Positions 8,549 to 17,274 of a DNA stretch of 64,000 nt are shown piece after piece (position 1 is the stretch's first letter; each line of letters begins with the position of its first letter). The DNA is from DASXMR01 sp036495525. Its GTDB lineage: Bacteria; Actinomycetota; Actinomycetes; Streptosporangiales; Streptosporangiaceae. The translations under genes and the position numbers were made by a program. The stretch is taken from NCBI GenBank assembly GCA_036495525.1, contig DASXMR010000107.1, positions 41,512 to 105,511 on the forward strand, written 5' to 3'. The notes under the pieces were generated by a model. It saw only the letters and a list, made by a program, of their open reading frames with translations, was not told the DNA's origin and made no database searches.

Positions 8549-9461
8549 GCGCTGTCTCCCCCGGTTCCGGCGAGCCCGCGCTGCCTGGCCAGGTCTCCAG
8601 CAGGGTGAGCAGCGCAGAGTGGTCGAGTTCCCCCGAGCCTGCCTGGTCCACCAGCCGGTCCAGCTGGGCGGCCACCACCGTGAAGGCGGGCACCTGCGCG
8701 CCGCACTGGCCCGCCGCGTCCAGCACGATGCGTGCGTCCTTGCGATGCATCCTGGCCCGGAAGCCGGGCTGGAAGGTCCGGTCGAGCATCCGCTGGCCGT
8801 GCACCTGCAGCACGCGCGAGTCGGCGAAGCCCCCCGTCATCGCCGTGCGGACGACCGACGGGTCGACGCCGGCCCGCGCTGCCAGGCAGAGTGCCTCCGC
8901 CACCGCCTCGATGGTGGCGGCCACGATGAGCTGATTGCAGGCCTTCGCGACCTGCCCGGCTCCCTGGGGGCCCACGTGCACGATGTTCTTGCCGAGCAGC
9001 TCGAGCAGCGGCAGTGCCCGGGCGAATGCCGCCTGCGGGCCGCCTGCCATGATCGACAGCATGCCGGCTACGGCGCCGGCCTCGCCGCCGGACACCGGCG
9101 CGTCGAGCATCATCACCCCGCGGCTGGTGAGGCCGTCAGCGATGACCCTGGTCCCGGCCGGCGTGATCGTGCTCATGTCGATCACGAGTGCCCCCGGCTG
9201 CAGGGCGTCGGCGACACCGCAGTCGCCGAGCAGGACCGCGGTCACGTCGGGCGTATCGGGCAGCATGCTGATCACCACGTCGCACCCGCTGGCCAGCTGG
9301 GACGGCGAGGACGCGTAAGTCGCGCCAGCCGCGACGATCTCGTCGTCAGCGGCGAGGCTGCGCGAGGCCACTGTCAGCGGAACGCCAGCGGCCAGCAGCC
9401 GGCCGGCCATCGGCCGGCCCATGATCCCCAGTCCGATGAAGCCGACGCGCTCGGCTGTCAC
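8535..9461 (-). CDS. 3-hydroxyisobutyrate dehydrogenase-family oxidoreductase
   Basis: A 308-residue beta-hydroxyacid dehydrogenase. The Rossmann motif GFIGLGIMGRPMAGRL is at the N-terminus, DAPVSGGEAGA in the middle is the substrate loop, and GQVAKACNQLIVA supplies the catalytic Lys. Enzymes of this family interconvert small 3-hydroxy acids and semialdehydes (hydroxyisobutyrate, tartronate, malonate or sulfolactaldehyde types) with NAD(P). The GTG start lies three bases after the stop of the upstream aminotransferase. A transaminase that makes a semialdehyde, followed by a dehydrogenase that reduces it, is a coherent pair, but the semialdehyde is not identified. Confidence 0.9.
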   Translation of the reverse strand: MTAERVGFIGLGIMGRPMAGRLLAAGVPLTVASRSLAADDEIVAAGATYASSPSQLASGCDVVISMLPDTPDVTAVLLGDCGVADALQPGALVIDMSTITPAGTRVIADGLTSRGVMMLDAPVSGGEAGAVAGMLSIMAGGPQAAFARALPLLELLGKNIVHVGPQGAGQVAKACNQLIVAATIEAVAEALCLAARAGVDPSVVRTAMTGGFADSRVLQVHGQRMLDRTFQPGFRARMHRKDARIVLDAAGQCGAQVPAFTVVAAQLDRLVDQAGSGELDHSALLTLLETWPGSAGSPEPGETAHAGA

Positions 9462-9464
9462 GGC

Positions 9465-10784
9465 TCAGGCCTCGACCGCAAGATCGGCGATCGCCAGCGC
9501 CTCGTCGAGGATCTCGAAACCTTCGGCCAGCTGCGCCTCGGTGATCGGCAGCGGCGGGTTCGTCATGACGGTCCACCAGTGGATCATGGTGTAGAGGCCG
9601 TGATCGAGCAGGAACCCGTTCACCCTGGCCATCACGTCGTTCGTCACGTTGAACGGCGACATCGGCTCCATGGTCTCTCGGTTCTTCACCAGGTCGATGG
9701 CGCCGAACAGGCCGATGTTCCTGACCTGGCCGACAGAGCAGTGCCGCTCCTTCAGCTCCTGGTGGTGCCTGGCCATCACCGCGCCCATCTTCCGCGCATG
9801 ATCGATGAGGCCGTCTTCCTCATAGACCGAGATAGTCGCCAGCGCCGCCGCGACCGACAGCGGGTGCGTGTTGTAGGTCAGGCCGCCCCAGAAGACATTG
9901 TCATCAAAGTGGCCGGCCACCTCCGGACTGAGCCCCAGCGCACCCAGCGGCGCGTAGGAGGAGGTGAGGCCCTTGGCGCAGGACAGGATGTCCGGCACGA
10001 CGTCCCAGTGATTGACGGCGAACCACTCGCCGGTGCGGCCGAAGCCGCACATCACCTCGTCGCTCACCATCAGGATCCCGAACCTGGTGCACAGCTCGCG
10101 CACGCCCTGCAGGTAGCCATCCGGCGGGATGAGGATTCCGTTGGTGCCGGTGACCGTCTCCAGGAAGAACGCGGCGATGGTCTCCGGGCCTTCGAGCTCG
10201 ATCGTCTCCTCGATCAGCGCCAGCGCGGTCGCCGCGTCGTCTGCCGGGCGCTGCGGGCCGTGGTACGGGTCGAGCACGTGCACGACGCCGCCGAGCATCG
10301 GCTCGTTGGGCCACCGGCGGGGATCACCGGTCAGCGACAGCGCACCGGTCGTGGCGCCATGATAGGAGCGGTACCGGGCCAGGATCTTGTGCCGGCCCGT
10401 CACCATTCTGGCTATCTTGATCGCGTTCTCGTTGGCCTCAGCGCCGCCGAGCGTGTAAAAGGACTTCTCCATGCGTCCTGGCAGGATTTCCGCCATCTTC
10501 TGCCCGAGCAGCGCGCGCTCTTCATAGGTCATGAAGGGCGAGATGTACGCCAGCCGCTCGGCCTGGCGGTGGATGGCCGCAATGACCCGGCGATCACTAT
10601 GCCCGATGTTCACGCCCATGAGCTGGCTGTTGAAATCTATGTAGCGGGTGCCGTCGCTGCCCCAGAAATAGATTCCGTCGGCGCGGTCAACGGCCAGCGG
10701 CAGCACTTTCGACTGGGCGCTCCAGTCAAAGAGGGTAAAGCGCTTGGAGAGCTCGGTGATCTCCTCAGCGGACAGTCTGCCCAT
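9465..10784 (-). CDS. Class III aminotransferase (taurine/omega-amino-acid:pyruvate type)
   Basis: A 439-residue PLP aminotransferase. I place the start at ATG 10784 (MGRLSAEEITELSKR) after an AGAGAGGA ribosome site; the frame is open further upstream, but that extension looks non-coding. Features are YTLGGAEANENAIKIAR for cofactor phosphate, RYRSYHGAT, the cofactor Asp in MVSDEVMCGFGRTGEW, and Lys in LSCAKGLTSSYAPLGA. The opening TLFDWSAQSK is typical of taurine-pyruvate and related aminotransferases. It heads the operon aminotransferase, hydroxyacid dehydrogenase, second aminotransferase. A tandem pair of the locus-wide palindrome lies about 220 bases upstream. Confidence 0.9.
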   Translation of the reverse strand: MGRLSAEEITELSKRFTLFDWSAQSKVLPLAVDRADGIYFWGSDGTRYIDFNSQLMGVNIGHSDRRVIAAIHRQAERLAYISPFMTYEERALLGQKMAEILPGRMEKSFYTLGGAEANENAIKIARMVTGRHKILARYRSYHGATTGALSLTGDPRRWPNEPMLGGVVHVLDPYHGPQRPADDAATALALIEETIELEGPETIAAFFLETVTGTNGILIPPDGYLQGVRELCTRFGILMVSDEVMCGFGRTGEWFAVNHWDVVPDILSCAKGLTSSYAPLGALGLSPEVAGHFDDNVFWGGLTYNTHPLSVAAALATISVYEEDGLIDHARKMGAVMARHHQELKERHCSVGQVRNIGLFGAIDLVKNRETMEPMSPFNVTNDVMARVNGFLLDHGLYTMIHWWTVMTNPPLPITEAQLAEGFEILDEALAIADLAVEA

Positions 10785-11225
10785 GCGCCGGATCCTCTCT
10801 CTTGCCGTCTGCGACGCCGCGGCGATGCGGGCCCCACCGCGACCGGGATCGGCCGGTTTGCGCGCCTGACGGTCCGCGGTCCTGCACCACGGCCGCCTGG
10901 CATGAGCTGAGCCGGCGGCGATCAGCATGCCTGCGTCCCGTGACCAGCGGGCCGCGTCCGGCCATTCGGCCGGGATGGCCTGATCCTGGTCGCAGAGATA
11001 GCTTGTCAACAGTTAACCATATTGGTCAACAGTTGACCGAGGGGTGGCAGGCAATGGCCGGCAGACCTTGTGCAGAGCTGGCCAGCCGGTACGCGGCCCG
11101 CCCGGGAGCGCAGCCGCCAGGGTCGCGCCGAGGTGCTGGCCAGGCCGGCCGGGCGGGGCGCCGCTACGACATCCCCTGGCGTGCGCCGTGCGCCGTGCGG
11201 CGGCGGCCCCGACCGCGCGGACCAG
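10785..11225. other. Regulatory intergenic region of the aminotransferase operon
   Basis: About 440 bases between the GntR gene and the aminotransferase start, both on the minus strand. The only clear structure is the tandem operator pair at 11005-11037. Frames through this stretch look like GC-rich shadows. Confidence 0.6.
11005..11037. promoter_or_regulatory. Tandem operator pair (GTCRACAGTTDAC family)
   Basis: GTCAACAGTTAAC at 11005-11017 and GTCAACAGTTGAC at 11025-11037. The second, with its flanks, is a perfect palindrome GGTCAAC-A-GTTGACC. Starts are 20 bases apart, close to two helical turns, as expected for two dimers on one face. The size and symmetry fit a GntR/FCD-type operator, and such a regulator is encoded next door. 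Confidence 0.7.
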
Positions 11226-11939
11226 TCAGGCCTCGGTCGCGGCCGGCACCTCGCTGCCGAGCGAAGCGAGATAGCCGGAGATCATGTCGGCAGCGTGGTC
11301 GCAGTGGTGCTCGGCCAGCTGGGCCGCCAGCGCGCCGTTCCCCGCCTCGATAGCCTCAAGGATCGGCAGGTGATCAGCCGCCATATCGCTAGCGGACTCA
11401 AGGAACCGGCCGTCTACCTGCAGCAGCGCCCGCAGCGTCGGCACATAGCGGACAAAGACCCCGTGCAGTCGTCCATTCCCTGACAGCCTGGTCAGCCCTT
11501 CGTGGAATGCGAGATCGCGCGCGTAGAGAGCGGCCACGTTGTCCTGCGCGGCGGCCTCGCCCATCTCCGCGTACAGCTTCCTGAGCTCGCGGACGACCTG
11601 CTGGTTGGGCACGGCCGCCAGGAGCCTGGCTGCCCTGCCCTCGATGGCAGCCCGCAGCCCGTAGATCTCGCGGACGTCGGTGGCGCCAATGCTGACGACG
11701 AAAGTCCCGCGCCGTGGTTCCTCTTGCACGAGTTCTTCCGCGCGCAGCAACTTAAAGGCTTCGCGCACCGGGCCGCGGCTGACGTTCAGCTGCTCGGCAA
11801 TGAGCGCCTCCACCAGATGCTCGCCTTGCCGGAAACGGCCAGCCAGGATCTCGTTACGAATCAGCTCGGCAGCCGATTCAGCGAGGGACGGTGAAGCCTG
11901 AAGAGGGCTCAGCGTCGATCGCCCGGCACCATCGGTCAA
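11226..11939 (-). CDS. GntR-family (FadR/FCD subfamily) transcriptional regulator
   Basis: A 237-residue regulator starting at TTG 11939, chosen for its strong AAGGAGGA ribosome site seven to eight bases before it. The N-terminal winged helix contains LIAEQLNVSRGPVREAFKLL, the GntR signature. The C-terminal FCD helical bundle has the expected ligand or metal residues in YARDLAFHEGL and LAEHHCDHAADMI. FCD regulators typically repress catabolic operons and release DNA on binding a small acid. It sits inside the locus and is the natural candidate for the seven GTCRACAGTTDAC sites, but that link is inference; no copy of the site was seen close to its own start. Confidence 0.9.
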   Translation of the reverse strand: MTDGAGRSTLSPLQASPSLAESAAELIRNEILAGRFRQGEHLVEALIAEQLNVSRGPVREAFKLLRAEELVQEEPRRGTFVVSIGATDVREIYGLRAAIEGRAARLLAAVPNQQVVRELRKLYAEMGEAAAQDNVAALYARDLAFHEGLTRLSGNGRLHGVFVRYVPTLRALLQVDGRFLESASDMAADHLPILEAIEAGNGALAAQLAEHHCDHAADMISGYLASLGSEVPAATEA

Positions 11940-12161
11940 CGGACTCCTCCTTGAGCGCGGTGCTGCGACAGCCTTTTACCCAAGGCCGGCGAACAGTCTA
12001 CTGAATGCCCGGCCCGAGCCGGGATACGGATGGCAAAGGCGCGGTAGCAGGAAATCGCCGGCCTGGCCGTATTCACGCCCAAGGGGCCGCCGCTGCACTT
12101 CCTGCAGAAGGCCGCAGGACTACCTGCCCCGCGGCAAAGGGCGAAAGACGGGGGCTGCCGG

Positions 12162-13196
12162 TTACGACAGTATGCAGGCAACACGGTGGTCCGGCGCCGC
12201 CGGCTCAGCAGGCGGACGCAACTCAGGATCGATGTCACGGCACTGCGCGACCGCAATGGGGCAGCGCGGGTGGAAGCGGCAGCCGGACGGGACGCTGACC
12301 GGGTTCGGCGTCTCGCCGGACAGGATCTCTGCCCTGGTGGTGTCTCTCGGGTCACGCTTCGGCACGGCGGAGACCAGCGCCCTGGTATACGGATGGCGCG
12401 GATTCTCCACGACATCCCTGGCCGGGCCCTCCTCGACAATCCGGCCCAGGTACATCACCGCGATGCGGTCGGCGAAATGCGCGGCCGTGGAGAGGTCATG
12501 GGTGATCATCACGATCGCAAGGTCGCCTTCCCGGCGCAGCGTGTCCAGCAGGGACAGGATCCCGGCCCGCACCGAGACGTCGAGCATCGACACCGGCTCG
12601 TCAGCAAGCAGCAGCTCGGGGCCGAGTACGAGGCTGGTCGCGATCGCGACCCGCTGCCGCTGGCCGCCGGACAGCTCGTGCGGATGCCGCTCCAGGTACT
12701 GCTCAGCGGGTGACAGCCCGGCGCGCTCCAGCGCCTGCAGGATGACCTCGCGCCGCTCGCGGCGCGAGCCGCCAAGACCGTGCACCAGCAGCGGCTCCTC
12801 GACGATCTGCCGGACCCGGAATCGCGGGTCGAGCGACTCGTACGGGTCCTGCTCGATCACCTGCAGCCGCTGCCTGAGCGGCCGCATTCGCCGGGCGGGC
12901 AGCTGACGCAGGTCGATGCCGTCAAAGAGGACCGACCCGCTGGTCGGCTCAGTCAGCCGCAGCACGCTCTGGACCACGGTGGTCTTGCCGCAGCCCGACT
13001 CGCCGACGAGCGCTAGCATCTCGCCCTTGCGCACGTCGAACGAGACGCCGTCCACCGCGCGCAGCAGCCGCTTCCGGCCGCCAGCATCCTGCCCGGCTGC
13101 GCTGCGGCGAACCCGGTAGTGCGTCTTCAGGTCCCGCACGGCCAGCAGCGGCGTGCCGGTCGCGGCCTCGGTCACGGCTTGCTCGGCGAGGCTCAT
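12162..13196 (-). CDS. Oligopeptide/dipeptide-type ABC transporter ATPase (DppF-like)
   Basis: A 344-residue nucleotide-binding subunit. It has Walker A GESGCGKTT, the ABC signature LSGGQRQRVAIA, Walker B LLLADEPVSMLD, and the His switch in MITHDLSTAAHFADR. The C-terminal oligopeptide-transporter domain includes PSGCRFHPRCP. Its ATG overlaps the stop of the DppD-like gene (ATGA). The paired ATPases energise uptake through the two permeases encoded on the other strand at 16312-18266. The substrate class could be peptides, opines or betaine-like compounds; context with amino-acid reduction genes favours an N-methylated or modified amino acid, which is inference. Confidence 0.92.
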   Translation of the reverse strand: MSLAEQAVTEAATGTPLLAVRDLKTHYRVRRSAAGQDAGGRKRLLRAVDGVSFDVRKGEMLALVGESGCGKTTVVQSVLRLTEPTSGSVLFDGIDLRQLPARRMRPLRQRLQVIEQDPYESLDPRFRVRQIVEEPLLVHGLGGSRRERREVILQALERAGLSPAEQYLERHPHELSGGQRQRVAIATSLVLGPELLLADEPVSMLDVSVRAGILSLLDTLRREGDLAIVMITHDLSTAAHFADRIAVMYLGRIVEEGPARDVVENPRHPYTRALVSAVPKRDPRDTTRAEILSGETPNPVSVPSGCRFHPRCPIAVAQCRDIDPELRPPAEPAAPDHRVACILS

Positions 13197-14170
13197 GACG
13201 CCGCCGTCTGCGACCGGTCATGCTCAGCCGCCAGGCACGCCGCTGCGCGGGCCTGGCCGATCTCCAGCAGCACCGGGGCCTCGGTGGCACAGCGGTCGAG
13301 CGCCTGATCGCAGCGCGGCCGGAACGGGCAGCCGGTGATGTCGCGGTCAAGCCGCGGCGGCGCGCCGGGGATGGAGCGCACCGACTCGCGCTGGTAGAGG
13401 TCGGGCGTCGCCGCGAACAGCAGCCGCGTGTACGGGTGGCGCGGATCGTGGTACAGGGCGTCCACCGGCCCCTTCTCGACCAGCTCACCCGCGTACATGA
13501 CAGCGGCCTGGTCGCAGACCTGGGCCACCACCGGCAGGTCATGAGTCACCAGGACGAGCGCGAGCCCCAGCTCCCCGGTGAGCCGCACCAGCAGCTCGAG
13601 AATCTGCGCCTGCACCATGACGTCCAGCGCGGTCGTCGGCTCGTCGGCCAGCAGCACCCGCGGCTCGCAGGCAAGCGCCATCGCGATGGCGGCGCGCTGG
13701 CGCATGCCGCCGGAGAACTCGTGCGGGTAGCGCCTGGCCGCCGCGCCGGGAATGCCGACGAGGCTGAGCAGGTGCTCAGCCCGTCGCCAGGCGGCCTGAC
13801 GCCGCGCGAAGCCGTGCCGCACCATCGGCTCGGCGATCTGCCAGCCGACGGTCTTGACGGGGTTCAGCGCGTTCATCGCGCCCTGAAACACGATCGCGAT
13901 GTCCATCCACCTGGCCGGCTGCACCGTCTCCTCGCCGCTGGCGAAGATGTCCCTGCCGTCGAGGAGCACCTGGCCGGACACCGACGCCGAGGGCGGCAGC
14001 AGGCCAAGCATGGCCAGCAGCGCGGTCGTCTTGCCGCAGCCCGACTCGCCGACCAGCCCGAATCGCTGGCCTGGCTCGAGGCTGAAGCCAAGCCCCCGCA
14101 CCACGTGCAGCGGACGGCCGCGGCGCGTGTCGATCCAGACGTTCAGGTCGCGGACGTCAAGCAGGCTCAT
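13193..14170 (-). CDS. Oligopeptide/dipeptide-type ABC transporter ATPase (DppD-like)
   Basis: A 325-residue ATPase. I chose ATG 14170 (MSLLDVRDLNV) because GGGGAG lies about nine bases before it; the frame stays open to 14203. Walker A GESGCGKTT, signature FSGGMRQRAAIAMA, Walker B LLADEPTTALD and the Cys-containing tail GCPFRPRCDQA (Fe-S or structural) are all present. It is first in the minus-strand pair with the DppF-like gene. The promoter region is shared with the divergent flavoprotein gene and carries one copy of the locus operator. Confidence 0.92.
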   Translation of the reverse strand: MSLLDVRDLNVWIDTRRGRPLHVVRGLGFSLEPGQRFGLVGESGCGKTTALLAMLGLLPPSASVSGQVLLDGRDIFASGEETVQPARWMDIAIVFQGAMNALNPVKTVGWQIAEPMVRHGFARRQAAWRRAEHLLSLVGIPGAAARRYPHEFSGGMRQRAAIAMALACEPRVLLADEPTTALDVMVQAQILELLVRLTGELGLALVLVTHDLPVVAQVCDQAAVMYAGELVEKGPVDALYHDPRHPYTRLLFAATPDLYQRESVRSIPGAPPRLDRDITGCPFRPRCDQALDRCATEAPVLLEIGQARAAACLAAEHDRSQTAAS

Positions 14171-14282
14171 CAGCCCGGCTCCCCTGCCCCGATCCAGCGG
14201 CAACGGCCATGTACCACCTCTTGCTGCGGCCGGCTCACCCGATCAGGCCTTGCTGCTGCTCGGGCGAAACGCAATACTCACG

Positions 14283-14295
14283 GTTGACAGTTAAC
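14283..14295. promoter_or_regulatory. Operator copy GTTGACAGTTAAC
   Basis: Near-palindrome of the GTCRACAGTTDAC family in the divergent region between the DppD-like gene (start 14170) and the flavoprotein (start 14394). A lone half-like GTCAAC follows at 14315-14320. Confidence 0.6.
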
Positions 14296-14393
14296 ACCCT
14301 CGATATGGCAGGCCGTCAACACTCGCCTGACCGCGCACATTGGCGGGCAGCCGGCCGGCCCAGGGCGTGCTGCGGATCCGGGAGGAACCCTCG

Positions 14394-16028
14394 ATGCCAG
14401 ACCCGCCCTTCGACGCCATCATCGTGGGAGCGGGTCACAACGGCCTGGTTGCCGGCTTTTACCTGGCCAGGGCCGGGCTGCGGACGCTCATTCTGGAACG
14501 CCGCGGCATCGTCGGCGGCGCGTGCGTGACCGAGGAGTTCGCGCCCGGATTCCGGGCCTCGACCGGCGCCTACGTGCTGTCCATGCTCCGCGAGGCGATC
14601 TGGCAGGACATGCGGCTCGAGCAGCGGGGCCTGCGGGTGGACCCGGCCGGACCGACGCTCAACCTGTATCCGGACGACGCCCATTACTACCTGTCCGATG
14701 ACATGGCGAAGACGGTCGCTGAAACCCGCAGGTTCTCCGTCCGCGACGCCCGCGCAATGGTCGCCTTCGAGGACCATCTTGCCGCTCTGGCCAAGGCGGT
14801 GGTCCCGCTCTTCGATCGGACGCCGCCTGACCTGCGGCTACTCGATCCGCGCCGGGACCTGCCCGAGCTGGTCAGATCGGCCAGGATCGGCTTTCGGCAC
14901 CGCCGGGATGCACTGGACCTGGCATTCCTGTTCGCCACTTCCGTGACGCAGTTTCTCGGCGAGCGCTTCGGCTCCGAGCACGTGATGGCCGCCCTCGGCT
15001 GGCATGCGATCAATGACAGCATCGCCGGGCCGTCGACACCCGGCACCGCCTACGTGCTGCTGCATGATCATGCCGGTGAGTCAGCAGACGGCACCCCGCG
15101 GGCGTGGGGGTTCGTGCGGGGCGGCATGGGGCAGGTCACCAGCCTGCTGGCCGATGCCGCGCGGGAAGCCGGCGCCCAGATCCGGACCGGCGCCGAGGTC
15201 GAGCGCATCCTGACGGCCGGCGGCCGGGCGACGGGCGTGGCCCTGGCCGGCGGCGAGGAGATCCCTGCCCACCGGGTGGTCTCGAACGCCGATCCCAAGC
15301 GCACATTCCTGAGCCTGCTCGAGGAGCGCGACCTGCCGGCCGCCTTCCGCGCCATGGTCTCGGCCTACCGGTGCGCGGGGACCAGCATGAAGATCAACCT
15401 GGCGCTGGCCGGCCTGCCGCAGGCCGCCGGCCTGCCAGCGGGCGGGGTGCAGCCGTATCACGGCGGCATCCTCGAGATCAATCCGTTCATCGCTGACATG
15501 GACGCCCAGCAGGCCGGGGCCAGGGCCGGCATCCCGGCTGACCCGGCGCACATCGAGATCTGCTTCCCCACCGTGCATGACCCAACGCTGGCGCCGGAAG
15601 GCAGCCACATCGCCACGATCGACGTGGCCTCGCAGCCGTACCAGCCGCGGGACCGGGAATGGGACGCGATCAAGGAGGCGAGCGCAGACGCCGCTATCGC
15701 GCAGATCGCCACGCACTTCCCTGACCTGCCCAGCCGGATCCTGCACCGGCAGGTGCTGACGCCGCTCGACCTGGAACGGCGGCTCGGCATCACCGGCGGC
15801 CACGCGCTGCACGGCGACATGGCCCCGGACCAGCTGCTGTTCATGCGGCCGGTGCGCGGCTACGCCGACTACCGGACGCCGGTCGCCGGGCTCTACCTCT
15901 GCGGCGCAGGGACGCACCCGGGCGGTGGCGTGACGGGAGCTAACGGCCGCAACGCGGCACGGGAAATCCTGCGTGACGCCCGGCACGGCGGCAGCCGACT
16001 GGCACGCCGCAAGGCGCTGGTGCCGTGA
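14394..16028 (+). CDS. Phytoene-desaturase-like FAD/NAD(P)-binding oxidoreductase (copy 1)
   Basis: A 544-residue flavoprotein. The start ATG 14394 follows GGAGGA; an upstream in-frame ATG at 14340 lacks a ribosome site. The N-terminal FAD motif is DAIIVGAGHNGLVAGFYLARAG with the Glu end-cap in LILERR, and the C-terminal flavin motif is LYLCGAGTHPGGGVTGANG. The fold is that of the CrtI/amine-oxidase group, but the context has no carotenoid genes, so an oxidase or dehydrogenase of an amine or hydroxy compound is more likely. A close paralogue lies at 29705-31297, at the far edge of the grd operon; both share VSNADPKRTFL and HGDMAPDQLLF. Confidence 0.88.
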   Translation: MPDPPFDAIIVGAGHNGLVAGFYLARAGLRTLILERRGIVGGACVTEEFAPGFRASTGAYVLSMLREAIWQDMRLEQRGLRVDPAGPTLNLYPDDAHYYLSDDMAKTVAETRRFSVRDARAMVAFEDHLAALAKAVVPLFDRTPPDLRLLDPRRDLPELVRSARIGFRHRRDALDLAFLFATSVTQFLGERFGSEHVMAALGWHAINDSIAGPSTPGTAYVLLHDHAGESADGTPRAWGFVRGGMGQVTSLLADAAREAGAQIRTGAEVERILTAGGRATGVALAGGEEIPAHRVVSNADPKRTFLSLLEERDLPAAFRAMVSAYRCAGTSMKINLALAGLPQAAGLPAGGVQPYHGGILEINPFIADMDAQQAGARAGIPADPAHIEICFPTVHDPTLAPEGSHIATIDVASQPYQPRDREWDAIKEASADAAIAQIATHFPDLPSRILHRQVLTPLDLERRLGITGGHALHGDMAPDQLLFMRPVRGYADYRTPVAGLYLCGAGTHPGGGVTGANGRNAAREILRDARHGGSRLARRKALVP

Positions 16029-16174
16029 GCGCGGGCCGGCGCCCGGCTGCTGACCCGCCAGACCGCGCGGGCGCGGCGCGCGGCCAGGCCGGGTCGCCGC
16101 GCCGACGGCCTCGGCTGGGCGGCGCCGATGGCTGCGGATATCCGCGCAACGACGACAACGCGGCGAAGCAAATG

Positions 16175-16187
16175 GTAAACTGTCGAC
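16175..16187. promoter_or_regulatory. Operator copy (reverse orientation of GTCGACAGTTTAC)
   Basis: Reads GTAAACTGTCGAC on the plus strand, about 125 bases upstream of the permease gene at 16312. The rest of 16029-16311 shows nothing else recognisable. Confidence 0.6.
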
Positions 16188-16311
16188 AACTAGCGATCAC
16201 GCCATTCCGGGGAAGCGGCCGCGCGCCAACCCTGGCAATGCCCGCATCGCCGCGAGTGCAGCTCTGACCGGGCTTCCCTGTGAGGCAGCCTGAGCCACGA
16301 GGAGGCCACAC

Positions 16312-17274
16312 ATGGGCGTGCGCGGGCTCCTCAAGCGAGTCGCCTTTGCGATCGCGACGATATTCGTCGCCATTACCATCAACTTCTTCCTCTTCCGCGT
16401 CCTGCCCGGCAGCGCCATCACCAACTGGGCCAGGGTGCCGAACTCGACTCCTCAGCTGCAGCACCTGCTCAAGGCGCAATTCGGCCTCGACAAGCCGAAG
16501 ATCGATCAGTACTTCCTGTACCTGAACCAGCTGTTCCACGGCAACCTGGGCGTCTCTTTCGCCAACCAGCAGCCGGTGCTGGGAAACCTGGTAGCCGCGC
16601 TGCGCAATACGATCCCGCTGGTAACGATCGCGACGATCATCGCGAGCCTGCTCGGCCTGTGGACCGGCGTGCTGTCCGCCCGGCGGCGCGGATCGCTCGT
16701 CGATCACGCCAGCACCAGCGTGGCCGTCGTGCTCTACGCGCTGCCGACACAGTGGATCGGCCTGGGATTCCTTGTCCTGCTCGGCCGCTACCTCCCGTCG
16801 GCTGGCATGAGCTCGGTCTTCACCTTTACCACGCCGACCCCCTGGCAGCACTTTCTCGACATCGCGAAGCACATGATCCTGCCGTGCGCCACGCTCGTGC
16901 TGACCATCTACGGCGGCAACACCCTGATCATCAGGTCCGCGCTGCTGGAGATTGTCGGCGAGGACTTCATCCTGACCGCCAGGGCGAAGGGCCTCGCACC
17001 CCGGACGATCATGGGCAGCCACGCGCTCAGGAACGCCGTGCTGCCGATCGTGACGCTGTTCGCGCTGTCCTTCGGCTACATCGTGGCAGGCACGATCCTG
17101 GTGGAGATCGTCTTCACCTGGCCGGGCATCGGCTCGGCGCTGTACAACGCGGTGGTCGCCAGGGACTACCCGATGATGCAGGGCGGCTTCCTGGTCATCA
17201 CGGTCTCGGTCATCTTCTTCAATCTGGTCGCAGACATCCTCTACAGCCGGCTCGACCCAAGGATCCGCGAATGA
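16312..17274 (+). CDS. ABC transporter permease (DppB-like)
   Basis: A 320-residue inner-membrane permease with six predicted hydrophobic segments. It starts at ATG 16312 after CGAGGAGGCC. The cytoplasmic coupling loop is TARAKGLAPRTIMGSHALRN, typical of oligopeptide/nickel permeases. The N-terminal segment with FRVLPGSAITN is the usual first helix and following loop. It overlaps the second permease by four bases (ATGA). The pair forms the membrane channel for the ATPases at 12162-14170 and the lipoproteins at 20182-24008. Confidence 0.93.
   Translation: MGVRGLLKRVAFAIATIFVAITINFFLFRVLPGSAITNWARVPNSTPQLQHLLKAQFGLDKPKIDQYFLYLNQLFHGNLGVSFANQQPVLGNLVAALRNTIPLVTIATIIASLLGLWTGVLSARRRGSLVDHASTSVAVVLYALPTQWIGLGFLVLLGRYLPSAGMSSVFTFTTPTPWQHFLDIAKHMILPCATLVLTIYGGNTLIIRSALLEIVGEDFILTARAKGLAPRTIMGSHALRNAVLPIVTLFALSFGYIVAGTILVEIVFTWPGIGSALYNAVVARDYPMMQGGFLVITVSVIFFNLVADILYSRLDPRIRE

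Noticed and set aside
9350..10910. Large plus-strand open frames through the aminotransferase region
   Set aside because: They are antisense shadows of well-supported minus-strand enzymes, as expected in high-GC DNA.
10785..11009. N-terminal extension of the aminotransferase gene at 9465
   Set aside because: The extra 75 codons have no family similarity, cross the intergenic region towards the operator, and a good ribosome site precedes ATG 10784.
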